Shown here piece after piece: positions 1 to 9,669 of a DNA stretch of 64,000 bases. The notes beneath the pieces were generated by a model. The model made no database searches and was not told the DNA's origin. It saw only the letters and a program-made list of their open reading frames with translations. The number at the start of each line of letters is the position of its first letter. Position 1 is the first letter of the stretch. The translations under genes and the position numbers were made by a program. Origin of the DNA: Bradyrhizobium canariense (GTDB lineage: Bacteria > Pseudomonadota > Alphaproteobacteria > Rhizobiales > Xanthobacteraceae); the NCBI RefSeq assembly GCF_900105125.1, contig NZ_LT629750.1, positions 5,483,001 to 5,547,000 of the forward strand. The letters run 5' to 3'.

Positions 1-1066
1 AATACTTGAACGAATAAGCCCCAGCGTATCCGATTTGTGTGACGAGAGCGAGGGTCGCGGCAAAATCTTCCTCGGTTTCGCCGGGGAAGCCCACGATAAA
101 ATCCGATGAAAATGCAATGTCTTGCCGTACCGCTCGAAATCGGTCGATGACACGGCGGTATTCATCGGCGGTATGTTTGCGGTTCATCGCCGCGAGAATC
201 CGGTCCGAACCGGATTGCACCGGAAGATGCACGAACGGCATCAGCGCCGGAAGGTCGCGATGCGCTTCGATCAGCGTCTCGTCGACATCGCGGGGATGGC
301 TGGTCGAATAACGCAGCCGCATGACGCCGGGAAGCCCGGCGAGATGATGCAGCAGGTTGCCGAGCGACCAGATCCGCCCCTCAGGTCCTTCGCCATGATA
401 GGCATTGACGTTCTGTCCGATCAGGGTGATCTCGCAAACGCCATTCTCAGTGAGCCTGCGGACGTCGTCGACGATCTTGCTCACCGGCCGCGACACTTCG
501 GCGCCGCGCGTATAGGGCACGACGCAGAAGGTGCAGAACTTGTCGCAGCCTTCCTGCACTGTCACGAAGGATGAAATGCCGCGCGCACGGATCGCCGCGG
601 GTTTTGGCGGCGCCAGGAATCCGAACTTGTCTTCGACGGGGAATTCGGTTTCCAGCGCACGGCCGTGGCGCTTCGCGTGCGCCAGGAGTTGCGGCAGATG
701 ATGGTAACTTTGCGGACCGACTACCACATCGACAGCCGGCGCGCGGCGGATGATCTCGTCGCCTTCGGCCTGCGCGACGCAGCCGGCCACCGCGATGTTC
801 ATCTGACGGCCGTTGCGCGCGGCTTCGTCCTTGACGAGGCGCAGCCGGCCGAGTTCCGAATAGACTTTCTCGGAGGCCTTTTCGCGGATGTGACAGGTGT
901 TGAGGATCACCAGATCCGCGTCATCAACGCTTGATGTCTCGACAAAGCCTTCCGGTGCCAGCGTGTCCACCATGCGTTGCGCATCGTAGACGTTCATCTG
1001 GCAGCCATATGACTTGATATGCAGCTTGCGCGGCGGCTTCATGGAACCTGATTGCTGGGCGGACAT
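1..1066 (-). CDS. miaB: MiaB, tRNA 2-methylthio-N6-isopentenyladenosine methylthiotransferase (3' end outside window)
   Basis: Radical-SAM methylthiotransferase that adds a methylthio group to isopentenyl-A37 of tRNAs reading UNN codons. About 355 residues are visible from the ATG at 1066; the C-terminal TRAM region lies beyond base 1. The N-terminal UPF0004 domain begins KSYGCQMN, with the first Cys of the auxiliary cluster. The radical-SAM motif CDKFCTFC lies near residue 177 (bases about 521-540). It is the last gene of the minus-strand tsaB-rimI-fur-HAD-miaB block, a neighbourhood common in this group. Recognition is firm; only the missing end limits the call. Confidence 0.95.
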   Translation of the reverse strand, partial: MSAQQSGSMKPPRKLHIKSYGCQMNVYDAQRMVDTLAPEGFVETSSVDDADLVILNTCHIREKASEKVYSELGRLRLVKDEAARNGRQMNIAVAGCVAQAEGDEIIRRAPAVDVVVGPQSYHHLPQLLAHAKRHGRALETEFPVEDKFGFLAPPKPAAIRARGISSFVTVQEGCDKFCTFCVVPYTRGAEVSRPVSKIVDDVRRLTENGVCEITLIGQNVNAYHGEGPEGRIWSLGNLLHHLAGLPGVMRLRYSTSHPRDVDETLIEAHRDLPALMPFVHLPVQSGSDRILAAMNRKHTADEYRRVIDRFRAVRQDIAFSSDFIVGFPGETEEDFAATLALVTQIGYAGAYSFKY

Positions 1067-1097
1067 GGCGCCAATGCGGCGCGTGGTCAATTATAGG

Positions 1098-1796
1098 CTA
1101 AAGCGCTGAAAATCCAGCGACCAACCGCTGATTTTGCTCGATTTGAGCGATCAGCGCGGGCAATTGCCGCATGTCGCCAAACGTGATGTGGGTCCCGGCG
1201 GCACGCAGCTCCTCGGCATAGCCGGGCCGGCAGTGGCTGCCGCCGTGAAAGCCGAGCACGGTCATCCCGGCGGCAAGGGCGCCGGCGATGCCGGCAATGC
1301 TGTCCTCGATGACGAGACATCGGCCGGGCGGCACCTTCATCTGTGCGGCGGCAAACAGAAACAGATCCGGTGCAGGTTTGCCCTTGGCCACCTGCGAGGC
1401 GGAGAAAATGTTCGGCGCGAAGCGATCGTAAAGTCCGGCGCGGCCGAGGCTGACACGCATGCGCTGCTGCGAGCCGCTCGATGCTACGCAGACCGGCTGC
1501 GCGATGGCGTCAAGCGCCCGAGCGATGTGGGGCACCGCTTCGAGGTCAGCTTCGAACGCGCGGAACAACTCGTCCTGCAATTGCGCATGGTAGTCGTCGG
1601 GCAGGCTGCGGCCGAGTTCAGCCTCGATTTCGAGATTCGCTTGGCGCGTCGATCTTCCGAGAAAACGCCGGAACACCTGCTCGGCATTGATCGGATAGCC
1701 GTGGCGGCTCAGCACTTCCGCATGGGCGCGACATGAAATGACCTCGCTGTCGACCAGCACGCCGTCGCAATCGAAGATGATGAGATCGAGCTGCAC
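1098..1796 (-). CDS. HAD-superfamily hydrolase, phosphoglycolate phosphatase-like
   Basis: Predicted cytosolic phosphatase of about 232 aa. Motif I is IFDCDGVLVDSE near the N terminus, with both catalytic Asp residues. Later come a Ser motif (CVASSGSQQ), a Lys (KGKPAPD) and the acidic motif VIEDSIAG. The alpha-helical cap after motif I is typical of HAD subclass IA (CbbY/Gph/PGM-like enzymes), and substrate cannot be read from sequence. I chose the GTG at 1796, five bases after the fur stop; a start at 1832 would overlap fur by 31 bp and add a basic, unconserved N terminus. Probably cotranscribed with fur. Confidence 0.85.
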   Translation of the reverse strand: MQLDLIIFDCDGVLVDSEVISCRAHAEVLSRHGYPINAEQVFRRFLGRSTRQANLEIEAELGRSLPDDYHAQLQDELFRAFEADLEAVPHIARALDAIAQPVCVASSGSQQRMRVSLGRAGLYDRFAPNIFSASQVAKGKPAPDLFLFAAAQMKVPPGRCLVIEDSIAGIAGALAAGMTVLGFHGGSHCRPGYAEELRAAGTHITFGDMRQLPALIAQIEQNQRLVAGFSAL

Positions 1797-1801
1797 CCGG
1801 C

Positions 1802-2251
1802 TTAGGACTTGTCGTCGTCGAGCGGCACGCAATACAGTTCCAGCCGGTGATCGACCAGCTTGTAACCGAGCTTGCGGGCGATTTCGGCCTGCAGCTTTTC
1901 AATCTCCTCGGAGGTGAATTCGATCACCTTGCCGTCGCGCAGATTGATCAGGTGGTCGTGGTGGCTGTCGCGCATCTGCTCGTAGCGGGCGCGGCCCTCG
2001 CGAAAATCGTGCCGTTCGATGATGCCGGCATCCTCGAACAGCTTGACCGTACGGTAGACCGTCGAGATCGAGATCTTGTCGTCGACCGCGACGCAGCGGC
2101 GGTACAGCTCCTCGACATCGGGATGATCCACGGCTTCCGCCAGCACGCGCGCGATAACCCGGCGCTGCTCGGTCATGCGCATGCCGGTGGCAGCGCAGCG
2201 CGCCTCAATTCCGGTGGCGTTGGGCGCAGACGAGGGTTTCAGTGCGGTCAT
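1802..2251 (-). CDS. fur: Fur-family metalloregulator (Fur/Mur type)
   Basis: Metal-dependent DNA-binding repressor of 149 aa: N-terminal winged helix (STVYRTVKLFEDAGI) and C-terminal metal-binding/dimerisation domain (HHDHLINLRDGKVIEF). In E. coli Fur the equivalent stretch carries a Cys pair for structural zinc; here those positions are Asn and Asp, as in the Mur/Fur branch of alphaproteobacteria, where the protein often senses manganese. Irr is unlikely because its His-rich haem region is absent. The ATG at 2251 fits the family; the open frame continues upstream to 2362 without family resemblance. Sits between rimI and the HAD gene on the same strand. Confidence 0.88.
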   Translation of the reverse strand: MTALKPSSAPNATGIEARCAATGMRMTEQRRVIARVLAEAVDHPDVEELYRRCVAVDDKISISTVYRTVKLFEDAGIIERHDFREGRARYEQMRDSHHDHLINLRDGKVIEFTSEEIEKLQAEIARKLGYKLVDHRLELYCVPLDDDKS

Positions 2252-2330
2252 ACAATTGGCCCTGGAGAAGCGCATGATCCGCCAAAGCGTATGCGGGTTG
2301 GCGATAAGATTATGCACCGTTTTATAGTTT

Positions 2331-2380
2331 AGAGCGCGATCGGGCGCAAAACGGTGCCCCATTCCGGCTGATCGCGCTCT
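2331..2380. repeat. Intergenic palindromic element between rimI and fur
   Basis: Arms AGAGCGCGATC (2331-2341) and GATCGCGCTCT (2370-2380) form a perfect 11-bp stem around a 28-base loop. From memory, hairpins of this design recur in many copies in Bradyrhizobiaceae intergenic DNA. It could also stop or attenuate transcription between rimI and fur, but no U-tract follows it. The short interval to the fur start probably also holds the fur promoter. Confidence 0.55.
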
Positions 2381-2404
2381 GGCTGTTCTGCCACCGTGCG
2401 CAGT

Positions 2405-2890
2405 TTACGACAAGTCGCGGCGCATCAGAAGCGCATTCAATTGTTCCCCGCCGGGCTGCTGATAATAGCGCTCGCGGCGCCCAACGACGGTGAATCCGGC
2501 CCGTTCATAGAGCTTTCGCGCCGGCTGATTATTTTCTTCGACCTCGAGGAATATGGTGCGTATGCCGTGGCCCGCCAGATGTCCGAGATGGGTCAGCAGG
2601 AGATTGCGGGAGAGGCCACGGCCGCGGTGATCGGTGTCGATGGCGATAGACAGTATTTCGGCCTCGTCCGCGGCCATGCGGGAAACCGCAAAGCCGATGA
2701 TCTTTCGTCCGAGCTTGAGGCGATGAATCAGCGTGTTGCGCTCGCTCAGCATGGCCTCGAATTCACCTTCGCCCCATCCGCGATGAAACGAGGCGCCGTG
2801 CAGTTGCGCCAGCCGCGCCGCATCGCGCAGGCCTGCGGGTTCGACGGCGGCTGTGCCGCCGCTCCACAATTCAGAGAGCCATGCCATCAT
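2405..2890 (-). CDS. rimI: RimI-type ribosomal protein S18-alanine N-acetyltransferase
   Basis: GNAT acetyltransferase of 161 aa, expected to acetylate the N terminus of ribosomal protein S18. The acetyl-CoA loop is seen in IAIDTDHRGRGLSRNLL, and the C-terminal LEVEENNQPARKLYERAGF is typical of RimI. The ATG at 2890 overlaps the tsaB stop as ATGA (2887-2890), implying translational coupling; the open frame upstream of it is only the tsaB shadow. The tsaB-rimI pairing is very common in bacteria and supports the call. Confidence 0.9.
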   Translation of the reverse strand: MMAWLSELWSGGTAAVEPAGLRDAARLAQLHGASFHRGWGEGEFEAMLSERNTLIHRLKLGRKIIGFAVSRMAADEAEILSIAIDTDHRGRGLSRNLLLTHLGHLAGHGIRTIFLEVEENNQPARKLYERAGFTVVGRRERYYQQPGGEQLNALLMRRDLS

Positions 2891-3585
2891 GATGCAATGG
2901 GCTGCGAAGCATGATGCAGCGGATCTTTGGACGGCTTGGCGTCCGGGGCGCGCAGATAAAAGGGCCGCGCAGGCGCGGTGTCCGGACTGACCGCGGCCCC
3001 CAGCCACGCGATCCAGGCGATATCGGGCGCCGGCTGCGAATCGACCTTGTACGGTGGCGGCGCATCCGCCGGCCAGCGATCGGCAAGGATCTTGGCGGCG
3101 TTGCCGACCAGATGCGGTGACCCGAATCGCGATGCGCCGAGTGCTTCCTCTATCGGCGCGACGCGCGGCCGGATCAAAGGGCTGCCATCGCCGCCTACCA
3201 CCTGAAAATACACATGGTCATGCCGCGCATCGATCGCAGAAATGACCGGTTGTTCGCGGCCTAGGCTAACGATGGGCGCCGCATACGCCGTCAGCGTGGT
3301 CAATCCCACCACCGGTCTGGCCGCGGCGAGTGCAATGCCGCGCGCGGCGGAGATGCCGACCCGCAATCCGGTGAAACTGCCGGGGCCGGTGGTGACGGCG
3401 ATCCGATCGAGCGCTGTAAAGGCCACGCCGGATTCTTTCATCACGCGCGCGATCAGCGGCATCAAGGCCTCGGCATGGCCGCGCTTCATCGCCTGCGATT
3501 CCTGCGCGATTACTTCGCTGGCGTCAGTGTCGAGCAAGGCCGCCGCGCAGGCATCGAGCGCGGTATCGATGGCAAGGATCAGCAT
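2887..3585 (-). CDS. tsaB: TsaB, tRNA threonylcarbamoyladenosine biosynthesis protein
   Basis: 232-aa ASKHA-fold partner of TsaD in the complex that makes t6A37 in ANN-decoding tRNAs. N-terminal LILAIDTALDACAAAL and VTTGPGSFTGLRVGI are hallmark TsaB motifs. TsaB is catalytically inactive itself and scaffolds TsaD/TsaE. It heads a minus-strand operon with rimI (4-bp overlap). Length matches the family. Confidence 0.94.
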   Translation of the reverse strand: MLILAIDTALDACAAALLDTDASEVIAQESQAMKRGHAEALMPLIARVMKESGVAFTALDRIAVTTGPGSFTGLRVGISAARGIALAAARPVVGLTTLTAYAAPIVSLGREQPVISAIDARHDHVYFQVVGGDGSPLIRPRVAPIEEALGASRFGSPHLVGNAAKILADRWPADAPPPYKVDSQPAPDIAWIAWLGAAVSPDTAPARPFYLRAPDAKPSKDPLHHASQPIAS

Positions 3586-3857
3586 GCCGTAGACCTATCC
3601 CCCTTGAACCCAGCGCATGCGCCTGGAGCTTCAATCACCGCGAATATGCTCCATCATCTGTGCACCCCATTTTCGACGCTTGTGCGATATTATACAACTT
3701 CTATGATACTAAGCCATTGAAATTATAGGAGATTAATCAAAAATTAGCCACGCTGTGTAACTCTATGCTGCGAGCAAAGCGAACCGTTTGGGTTCGGACG
3801 ATGCATTTTCGGCAGATCAAGCCACGCTCGTTCCCATTAGGTAGAGGGAATTTTTTT

Positions 3858-5537
3858 ATGTCTTTGTGGCGAAACGATTCGGCAGCGCGCAATGCACTGG
3901 CGGCCGCGATCAGCAAATCGCAGGCAGTGATTGAATTCAACATGGATGGCACGATCGTCACGGCCAACCAGAATTTCCTCGACGCGCTTGGATATCGCCT
4001 CGACGAGATCCAGGGCAAGCATCATAGCATGTTCGTTCCACCTGAGATGCGCAACAGCGCCGACTATCGCGCGTTCTGGGCCGCCCTCAACCGTGGAAAC
4101 CATCAGGCCGCGGAATACAAGCGTATCGGCAAGGGGGGCCGGGAGGTCTGGATCCAAGCGTCCTACAATCCGATCCTGGATAGTGGCAACAAGCCCGTCA
4201 AAGTCATCAAGTTTGCCACCGATATCACCGCGCAGAAAATTCGCGGCATGGAAGACGCGGGGAAAATTGCCGCGATCGGTCGCGCGCAGGCGGTGATCGA
4301 GTTCAACCTCGACGGTACCATCCTCACGGCCAACGACAATTTTCTCCACGCGCTCGGCTATTCGCTCGCCGAAATCCAGGGCAAGCACCACAGCATGTTC
4401 GTGGCGTCCGCCGAGCGCGACAGCGCGGCCTACCGGGAATTCTGGGCGAACCTTAATCGCGGCGAATTCCAGTCGGCGGAGTACAAGCGGCTTGGCAAGG
4501 GCGGCAAGGAGGTCTGGATACTTGCTTCCTACAACCCGATCCTCGACGAAGCCGGCAAGCCTTTCAAGGTGGTGAAATTTGCCTCCGACGTCAGCGAACA
4601 GAAGCTCAAGACGGCCAACTTTGCCGGGCAGATCGAAGCGATCGGCAAGTCGCAGGCGGTGATCGAATTCGGCATGGACGGCAAGGTTCTCACCGCCAAC
4701 GAAAACTTCCTGAACGCGCTTGGCTATTCGCTCGCCGAAATCGTGGGCAGGCATCACAGCATGTTCGTGCCGCCGGCCGAGCGCGACAGCGCCGCCTATC
4801 GCGAATTCTGGGCGAACCTCAATCGCGGCGAATTCCAGTCGGGCGAATATTGCCGCATCGGCAAGGGCGGCCGCGAAATCTGGATACAGGCGTCGTATAA
4901 TCCGATCCGCGATCTGAACGGCAAGCCGTACAAGGTGGTGAAATATGCTTCCGATACCACCGCTCAGGTGATCGCGCGAAAGAGGAGCGAAAAGGTTCGC
5001 GGCATGATGGAGTCGGTCGCCGCCGGCGCCGAGGAATTGAACGCCTCGGTCCGCGAGATCTCCGAAGCCATGACCAAATCAAAGGAAACGGCGCTCACAG
5101 CCGTTGACCGGGTCGAGTCCGCCGATCAGCAGGCGCAGCGTCTCAGCGAGGCGGCCGAGTCGATGAGCAGCATTGTCCAGTTGATTGGCGATATCACCGG
5201 CCAGATCAACCTGCTGGCGCTCAACGCCACCATTGAATCAGCGCGGGCCGGTGAGGCGGGACGCGGCTTCGCCGTCGTTGCGGCTGAAGTCAAGAATCTC
5301 GCCAACCAGGCGAAGCAGGCCACCGACAAGATCGGCCAAGAAATCGGCAACCTGAACGGCATTTCCAGCGACGTCGTGAACGCCCTGAATTCGATCAAAA
5401 AGGCCATTCAGGACGTCAGCCAGTACGTGACATCGACCGCAGCGGCGGTCGAGGAGCAAAGCGTGGTCACAAGCGAAATGTCCGCGGGCATGCAACGCGC
5501 GGCGGCGGAAGCCGCCGACATCGGGCAGGCGGCTTAA
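3858..5537 (+). CDS. Cytoplasmic methyl-accepting chemotaxis protein with three tandem PAS/PAC units
   Basis: 559-aa chemoreceptor-like signalling protein without transmembrane segments or a HAMP domain, so it should sense an intracellular signal. Three near-identical PAS-PAC units repeat with an exact 122-codon period: the QAV(I)EF motif begins at residues 22, 144 and 266 (bases 3921, 4287, 4653). After about residue 375 comes an MCP signalling domain whose hairpin tip is GQINLLALNATIESARAGE. Each PAS unit carries EVWI(Q/L)ASYNPI. PAS units of this class often bind haem, flavin or redox ligands, but no ligand residue is assigned here. The ATG at 3858 follows GAGGGA; an earlier in-frame start at 3765 is less likely. 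No che genes are nearby. Confidence 0.9.
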   Translation: MSLWRNDSAARNALAAAISKSQAVIEFNMDGTIVTANQNFLDALGYRLDEIQGKHHSMFVPPEMRNSADYRAFWAALNRGNHQAAEYKRIGKGGREVWIQASYNPILDSGNKPVKVIKFATDITAQKIRGMEDAGKIAAIGRAQAVIEFNLDGTILTANDNFLHALGYSLAEIQGKHHSMFVASAERDSAAYREFWANLNRGEFQSAEYKRLGKGGKEVWILASYNPILDEAGKPFKVVKFASDVSEQKLKTANFAGQIEAIGKSQAVIEFGMDGKVLTANENFLNALGYSLAEIVGRHHSMFVPPAERDSAAYREFWANLNRGEFQSGEYCRIGKGGREIWIQASYNPIRDLNGKPYKVVKYASDTTAQVIARKRSEKVRGMMESVAAGAEELNASVREISEAMTKSKETALTAVDRVESADQQAQRLSEAAESMSSIVQLIGDITGQINLLALNATIESARAGEAGRGFAVVAAEVKNLANQAKQATDKIGQEIGNLNGISSDVVNALNSIKKAIQDVSQYVTSTAAAVEEQSVVTSEMSAGMQRAAAEAADIGQAA

Positions 5538-5584
5538 CTCGATTCCGGCCGACCTCCTCGAGCCGACCTCCTCGATATGAGGAA

Positions 5585-6154
5585 TCACATCGGCCGGACT
5601 TCGACCACGTCGGGCACGAAATGCCTAAGCAGGTTCTGGATGCCGTGCTGCAGCGTCGCGGTGGATGACGGGCAGCCGGCGCACGAGCCCTTCATGTTGA
5701 GATAGACGACGCCGTCCTTGAAGCCGCGGAACGTGATGTCGCCGCCGTCGCTGGCGACTGCCGGGCGCACCCTGGTTTCGATCAGGTCCTTGATCGTCGC
5801 CACCGTCTCAGCGTCGTTTTCGTTGAAGAATTCGTCTTCCTCGTCGGCCGCTTCATCGCTTGCCGCGCTGCCGTCGGCGAGCAGCGGCGCGCCGGACATG
5901 TAGTGTTCCATGATGGCGCCGAGGATCGCGGGCTTGAGATGCTGCCAGTCGCTGTCGTCCTTGGTCACGGTGACAAAGTCGGAACCGTAAAACACCCCGG
6001 TGACGCCGGGCACGCCGAACAGTTTTTCGGCAAGCGGCGAGCGTGCGGCGGCTTCGCGGTCGGCAAATTCCATGGTGCCGCTGTCCAGCACGACGCGGCC
6101 GGGAATGAATTTCAGGGTAGCGGGATTTGGGGTGGCTTCGGTCTGAATGAACAT
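5585..6154 (-). CDS. NifU-family Fe-S scaffold/carrier protein (Nfu)
   Basis: 189-aa Fe-S cluster carrier. The N-terminal Nfu_N domain starts MFIQTEATPNPATLKF; an acidic linker (DEAADEEDEFF) leads to a C-terminal NifU domain with the cluster-binding GSCAGCPSS motif. It probably passes clusters from the Suf/Isc scaffold to target apoproteins. The start at 6154 matches the conserved N terminus of the family; the few codons upstream are Arg-rich and unconserved. Followed on the same strand by genes unrelated to nitrogen fixation, so a housekeeping role is likelier than a nif role. Confidence 0.92.
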   Translation of the reverse strand: MFIQTEATPNPATLKFIPGRVVLDSGTMEFADREAAARSPLAEKLFGVPGVTGVFYGSDFVTVTKDDSDWQHLKPAILGAIMEHYMSGAPLLADGSAASDEAADEEDEFFNENDAETVATIKDLIETRVRPAVASDGGDITFRGFKDGVVYLNMKGSCAGCPSSTATLQHGIQNLLRHFVPDVVEVRPM

Positions 6155-6300
6155 CTGTTTTCTCCGGCGTCGCCGGTTCAAGGCCGGCGCGTGGCTCCTC
6201 CCTAGCAGATGGCGACGGCAAACGCACGATCAAGGGGCGCGGACGGGCAGTTTTGTAAGCTTATCCGGGGCTTACGACCGAGCGCCCTTTAAGCAAGACC

Positions 6301-6795
6301 TCAAGACAGCGCGTCGATGTCCGCATCGCTGAGATCGCCGGGCACGACGACGACGGGAATGGGGAACGAACCAACCACGCCGACCGTCATGGTGATGATC
6401 GGGCCGGGACCCTCGGGGCCGGGGTTGGCTGCCAGCACCAGCATCGTAATGTCGACGTCCTTGTCGATGACGTCGAGGATCTGCTCGATCGGATCGCCCT
6501 CGCGGATGACCCGTTCCGGCGTGATCGCGGCAATACCGTTGGCGCGGCCGGACGCGCGATCGAGCGCAGCATCGGCATCCTCATGCGCCTCGGCCCGCAT
6601 GATGTCGGCGACCCCGAGCCATTGCTGGTTCTGGTCCTCGATTTCGATGATGCGCAACATCACCACGCCGCCGCCGATCCTGACCGCCCAGCGGCTGGCA
6701 TAATAGACCGCGCGGTCCCATTCGGTGGTTTCGTCAACGATGACGAGACATTTTGGCTTGTGACCGGTCTCGTAACTTCGCCGCTGAGTGGTCAT
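6301..6795 (-). CDS. Universal stress protein (UspA family)
   Basis: 164-aa single-domain Usp-fold protein. The N-terminal strand KCLVIVDETTEWDRAVYYASRWA and the C-terminal strand VVGSFPIPVVVVPGD bound the alpha/beta Rossmann-like fold. The usual ATP-binding glycine motif is degenerate (NPGPEGPGPI), so nucleotide binding is uncertain. Role unknown beyond the general stress family. It lies between nfu and trpS on the same strand with its own intergenic gaps. Confidence 0.85.
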   Translation of the reverse strand: MTTQRRSYETGHKPKCLVIVDETTEWDRAVYYASRWAVRIGGGVVMLRIIEIEDQNQQWLGVADIMRAEAHEDADAALDRASGRANGIAAITPERVIREGDPIEQILDVIDKDVDITMLVLAANPGPEGPGPIITMTVGVVGSFPIPVVVVPGDLSDADIDALS

Positions 6796-6886
6796 GCGCG
6801 TCCCGAGGCTCTGTCAAGCAGCCCGCATGCTGCCACGGCGCGACCGCCCTCGACAAGCGGGGACGCTGAGACCTGTGCGCCGCCAG

Positions 6887-7939
6887 TCAGGACTTGCGAA
6901 TGAAACCGACGATATCCTTTGTCGCCTGCATGGTTTCATGAGCGATGGCGCGGGCGCGGTCGGCGCCGTCGATCAGGATCGAGTCGACATGGCCGGGATC
7001 CGCCACCAGCCGCTTCATTTCGGATGCAATCGGCGAGAGTTTTGTAACGCAAAGTTCAACCAGCGCATTCTTGAAGCTGGAGAACTGCCCGCCGCCGAAT
7101 TCGTGCAGTACGTCGGATTTGCTGCGGCCCGAGAGCGCGGCGTAGATCCCGACGAGATTGTCGGCCTCGGGTCGCGGCTCAAGACCCTTTTCCTCCGATG
7201 GCAGCGGCTCCGGATCGGTCTTCGCCTTTCGGATCTTCTGCGCGATGGTGTCGGCATCGTCGGTGAGGTTGATGCGCGAATTGTCCGATGAATCGGACTT
7301 CGACATTTTCTTGGTGCCGTCGCGCAGGCTCATCACCCGCGTCGCGGGCCCCGTGATCAGCGGCTCCGGCTGGGGAAAAAACAATCCGTCGGAAAAGCCG
7401 TGACCGCGGATCGAGTCCACGAAATCATTGTTGAATTTTTGCGCGATATCGCGCGCCAGTTCGAGATGCTGCTTCTGGTCCTCGCCAACCGGCACATGGG
7501 TGGCGCGATAGAGCAGAATGTCGGCCGCCATCAGCACCGGATAATCATAGAGACCAACCGAGGCATTCTCGCGATCCTTGCCAGCCTTTTCCTTGAACTG
7601 CGTCATGCGGTTGAGCCAGCCGATCCGCGCCACGCAATTGAAGATCCATGCCAGCTCCGCATGCCCGGACACCTGGCTCTGGTTGAAGACGATGTGCTTC
7701 TTCGGATCGATGCCGCTGGCGATAAAGGCTGCGGTCACTTCCCGCGTGTTGCGCGCGAGTTCGGTTGGGCCGCCCCAGACCGATACCGGCTGCGTCAGGG
7801 CGTGCATGTCGACGACGCAATAGAGGCAGTTGTGCGTCTCCTGCAGTTTTACGAAGTTAACAATCGCGCCGAGGTAATTGCCGAGGTGCAAATTGCCCGT
7901 CGGCTGGACGCCCGAAAAAACCCGTTCAACGATCGCCAT
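6887..7939 (-). CDS. trpS: Tryptophanyl-tRNA synthetase
   Basis: 350-aa class I aminoacyl-tRNA synthetase charging tRNA-Trp. The HIGH-like motif occurs as [12 protein letters not shown] near the N terminus and [13 protein letters not shown] lies near residue 211. Length and the GVQPTG N-terminal motif are typical of bacterial TrpRS. I place the start at the ATG at 7939 ([10 protein letters not shown]); the upstream extension to 7987 overlaps murJ and is not conserved. Located directly downstream of murJ on the same strand. Confidence 0.96.
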   Translation of the reverse strand: MAIVERVFSGVQPTGNLHLGNYLGAIVNFVKLQETHNCLYCVVDMHALTQPVSVWGGPTELARNTREVTAAFIASGIDPKKHIVFNQSQVSGHAELAWIFNCVARIGWLNRMTQFKEKAGKDRENASVGLYDYPVLMAADILLYRATHVPVGEDQKQHLELARDIAQKFNNDFVDSIRGHGFSDGLFFPQPEPLITGPATRVMSLRDGTKKMSKSDSSDNSRINLTDDADTIAQKIRKAKTDPEPLPSEEKGLEPRPEADNLVGIYAALSGRSKSDVLHEFGGGQFSSFKNALVELCVTKLSPIASEMKRLVADPGHVDSILIDGADRARAIAHETMQATKDIVGFIRKS

Positions 7940-7983
7940 AGTCAATTTCCTGCTGTTATGCGCCGTCGTTTGCCACGCGCACC

Positions 7984-9543
7984 TCACGCACGCAAGTCGC
8001 CCGGCGGCGTGCGCCGGACGGCGTCAAGCGCCTCGCGCCAGCCGGTTACGCCGAACAGGCTTAGCAGGAGGCTGTAAACCGCGATCCCGCCGGCAATCAG
8101 AACAAGCAGGATAAGAGCCTGCGCGAGCCCATGGCCATCGGTGTTCTGCGCCAGCGCAAGCCGCGTCATCGCCCACAGCAGGCCGCCCATGGCCAGCGCC
8201 GCCAAGGCAATGCGCGGCAACCGCCGGCGCGCCTCGGTATCGACGGAGAAACCGAACGTCGCGGCGCCGCGCCGCATCAACGAGAACGCATTGCTCCATG
8301 CCCCGAGCGCGATGGCGGCGGCGATGCCGCTGGCGCCGAACAACCGGCCGCAGATCAGAGCCGCGGCGATTGCGACCGCGATGGCCTTGAGCGTTGCCCA
8401 GAGCGGCGCGGCGGTATCGTTGCGGGCAAAGAATGCCGGCGACAATGCCTTGACCAGCACATGAGCGGGCAGGCCAAGCGCGAGCCATATCAGCGCCCGC
8501 GCCGTGCCTTCGGTATCATCGGGGGTAAACAGGCCGTGCTGGAACAGCATCCGCACGATCGGCTCGCTCAGCGCGATCAATCCCAATGTCGCCGGCAGCG
8601 CCAGTCCGACAGCGAGTTCCAGGCCGCGCGACTCGGCTGATATCATCGATGGCTTGTCATCGCGGCGCAGCGCGCGTGTCAGCTCCGGCACCAGCACCGT
8701 GCCCATGGCGACACCGACAATGCCGAGCGGCAGCTCGATCAGGCGATTGGCGAAATAGAGCCATGACACCGCCGAGGGCGACGCTGATGCGACGATGGCG
8801 CCGGTGACGATCAGCAGTTGCGGTCCCGCGCTCGCAATCATGCCGGGCACGGCCTTGCCGAGAAAGCCGCGCATCTGCGCGTCAAACGTGACGCGCAACG
8901 GCCTTGCGGCGCCGGCATCACGGCGCATGACCAGAATCAGCAATTGCAGTAAACCGGCGACGCCGACCGTCGCTGCGATCGCCAGCGCGGCATGCGCCCC
9001 GTCCTGCCGCCAGCCAAGCAGGGCAACCATCACGCCGATCAAGGCGATGTTGAACAGCAGCGGCGAGAACGCCGTGAGCGTAAAGCGGCCCTGCGCGTTC
9101 AACAGCGCCATCATCACCGTGACCGGCCCGGCAAAGGCCAGATAGGGCAGCATCAACCGGGCGTCGTCGACCGCGGACTTCAGCGTCTCATGTCCGACAA
9201 ACCCCGGTGCGAGCGTGGCGATCACAAGCGGCATCAACAGCCCGATCAACCCCGCCGCCACGATCAGCGCCGCGCTGACGGTGCCGAGCACGCGCCCGGC
9301 AAAGGCGGCCGCAGCGGCCGGACCATCGGTCTCGCGCACCTGCAGCCAGGCCGGCACCAGCGCCGCGTTCAAGGCGCCCTCGCTCAACAGCCGCCTGACG
9401 ACATTGACCAGTTGAAACGCCACCAGAAACGCATCCGCGACCGGGCCTGCGCCCAGCAGCGCCGCGATCATGGCGTCGCGCACGAAGCCGAGCAGCCGCG
9501 AGGCCAGCGTTCCCGTCGATACCGTGAGGAAGGAGCGGATCAT
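7984..9543 (-). CDS. murJ: MurJ, lipid II flippase
   Basis: 519-aa polytopic inner-membrane protein of the MOP superfamily, expected to have 14 transmembrane helices and to flip lipid II for peptidoglycan synthesis. The N terminus ([20 protein letters not shown]) is the family signature, and hydrophobic segments run throughout. The ATG at 9543 matches the conserved start; an in-frame start at 9639 adds a non-conserved Cys-rich stretch. Ends 45 bases before the trpS start, so the pair is likely one transcript. Confidence 0.94.
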   Translation of the reverse strand: MIRSFLTVSTGTLASRLLGFVRDAMIAALLGAGPVADAFLVAFQLVNVVRRLLSEGALNAALVPAWLQVRETDGPAAAAAFAGRVLGTVSAALIVAAGLIGLLMPLVIATLAPGFVGHETLKSAVDDARLMLPYLAFAGPVTVMMALLNAQGRFTLTAFSPLLFNIALIGVMVALLGWRQDGAHAALAIAATVGVAGLLQLLILVMRRDAGAARPLRVTFDAQMRGFLGKAVPGMIASAGPQLLIVTGAIVASASPSAVSWLYFANRLIELPLGIVGVAMGTVLVPELTRALRRDDKPSMISAESRGLELAVGLALPATLGLIALSEPIVRMLFQHGLFTPDDTEGTARALIWLALGLPAHVLVKALSPAFFARNDTAAPLWATLKAIAVAIAAALICGRLFGASGIAAAIALGAWSNAFSLMRRGAATFGFSVDTEARRRLPRIALAALAMGGLLWAMTRLALAQNTDGHGLAQALILLVLIAGGIAVYSLLLSLFGVTGWREALDAVRRTPPGDLRA

Positions 9544-9669
9544 AAGGCGTTTACAACACCATTGCTTGCTGCCGCAGGGCCTGTCGTGATAGGCCCCAGC
9601 ACCTTTCGCAAACCCGAGTAAAATCGGATTCCTCGCCACACCGCAATTGCCGCAACAGGACTAAGGTAA

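Noticed and set aside
6182..6300. Imperfect palindromes between nfu and the stress-protein gene
   Set aside because: Short GGGCGC/GCGCCC and GTAAGC/GCTTAC pairings are too weak and interrupted to call a terminator.
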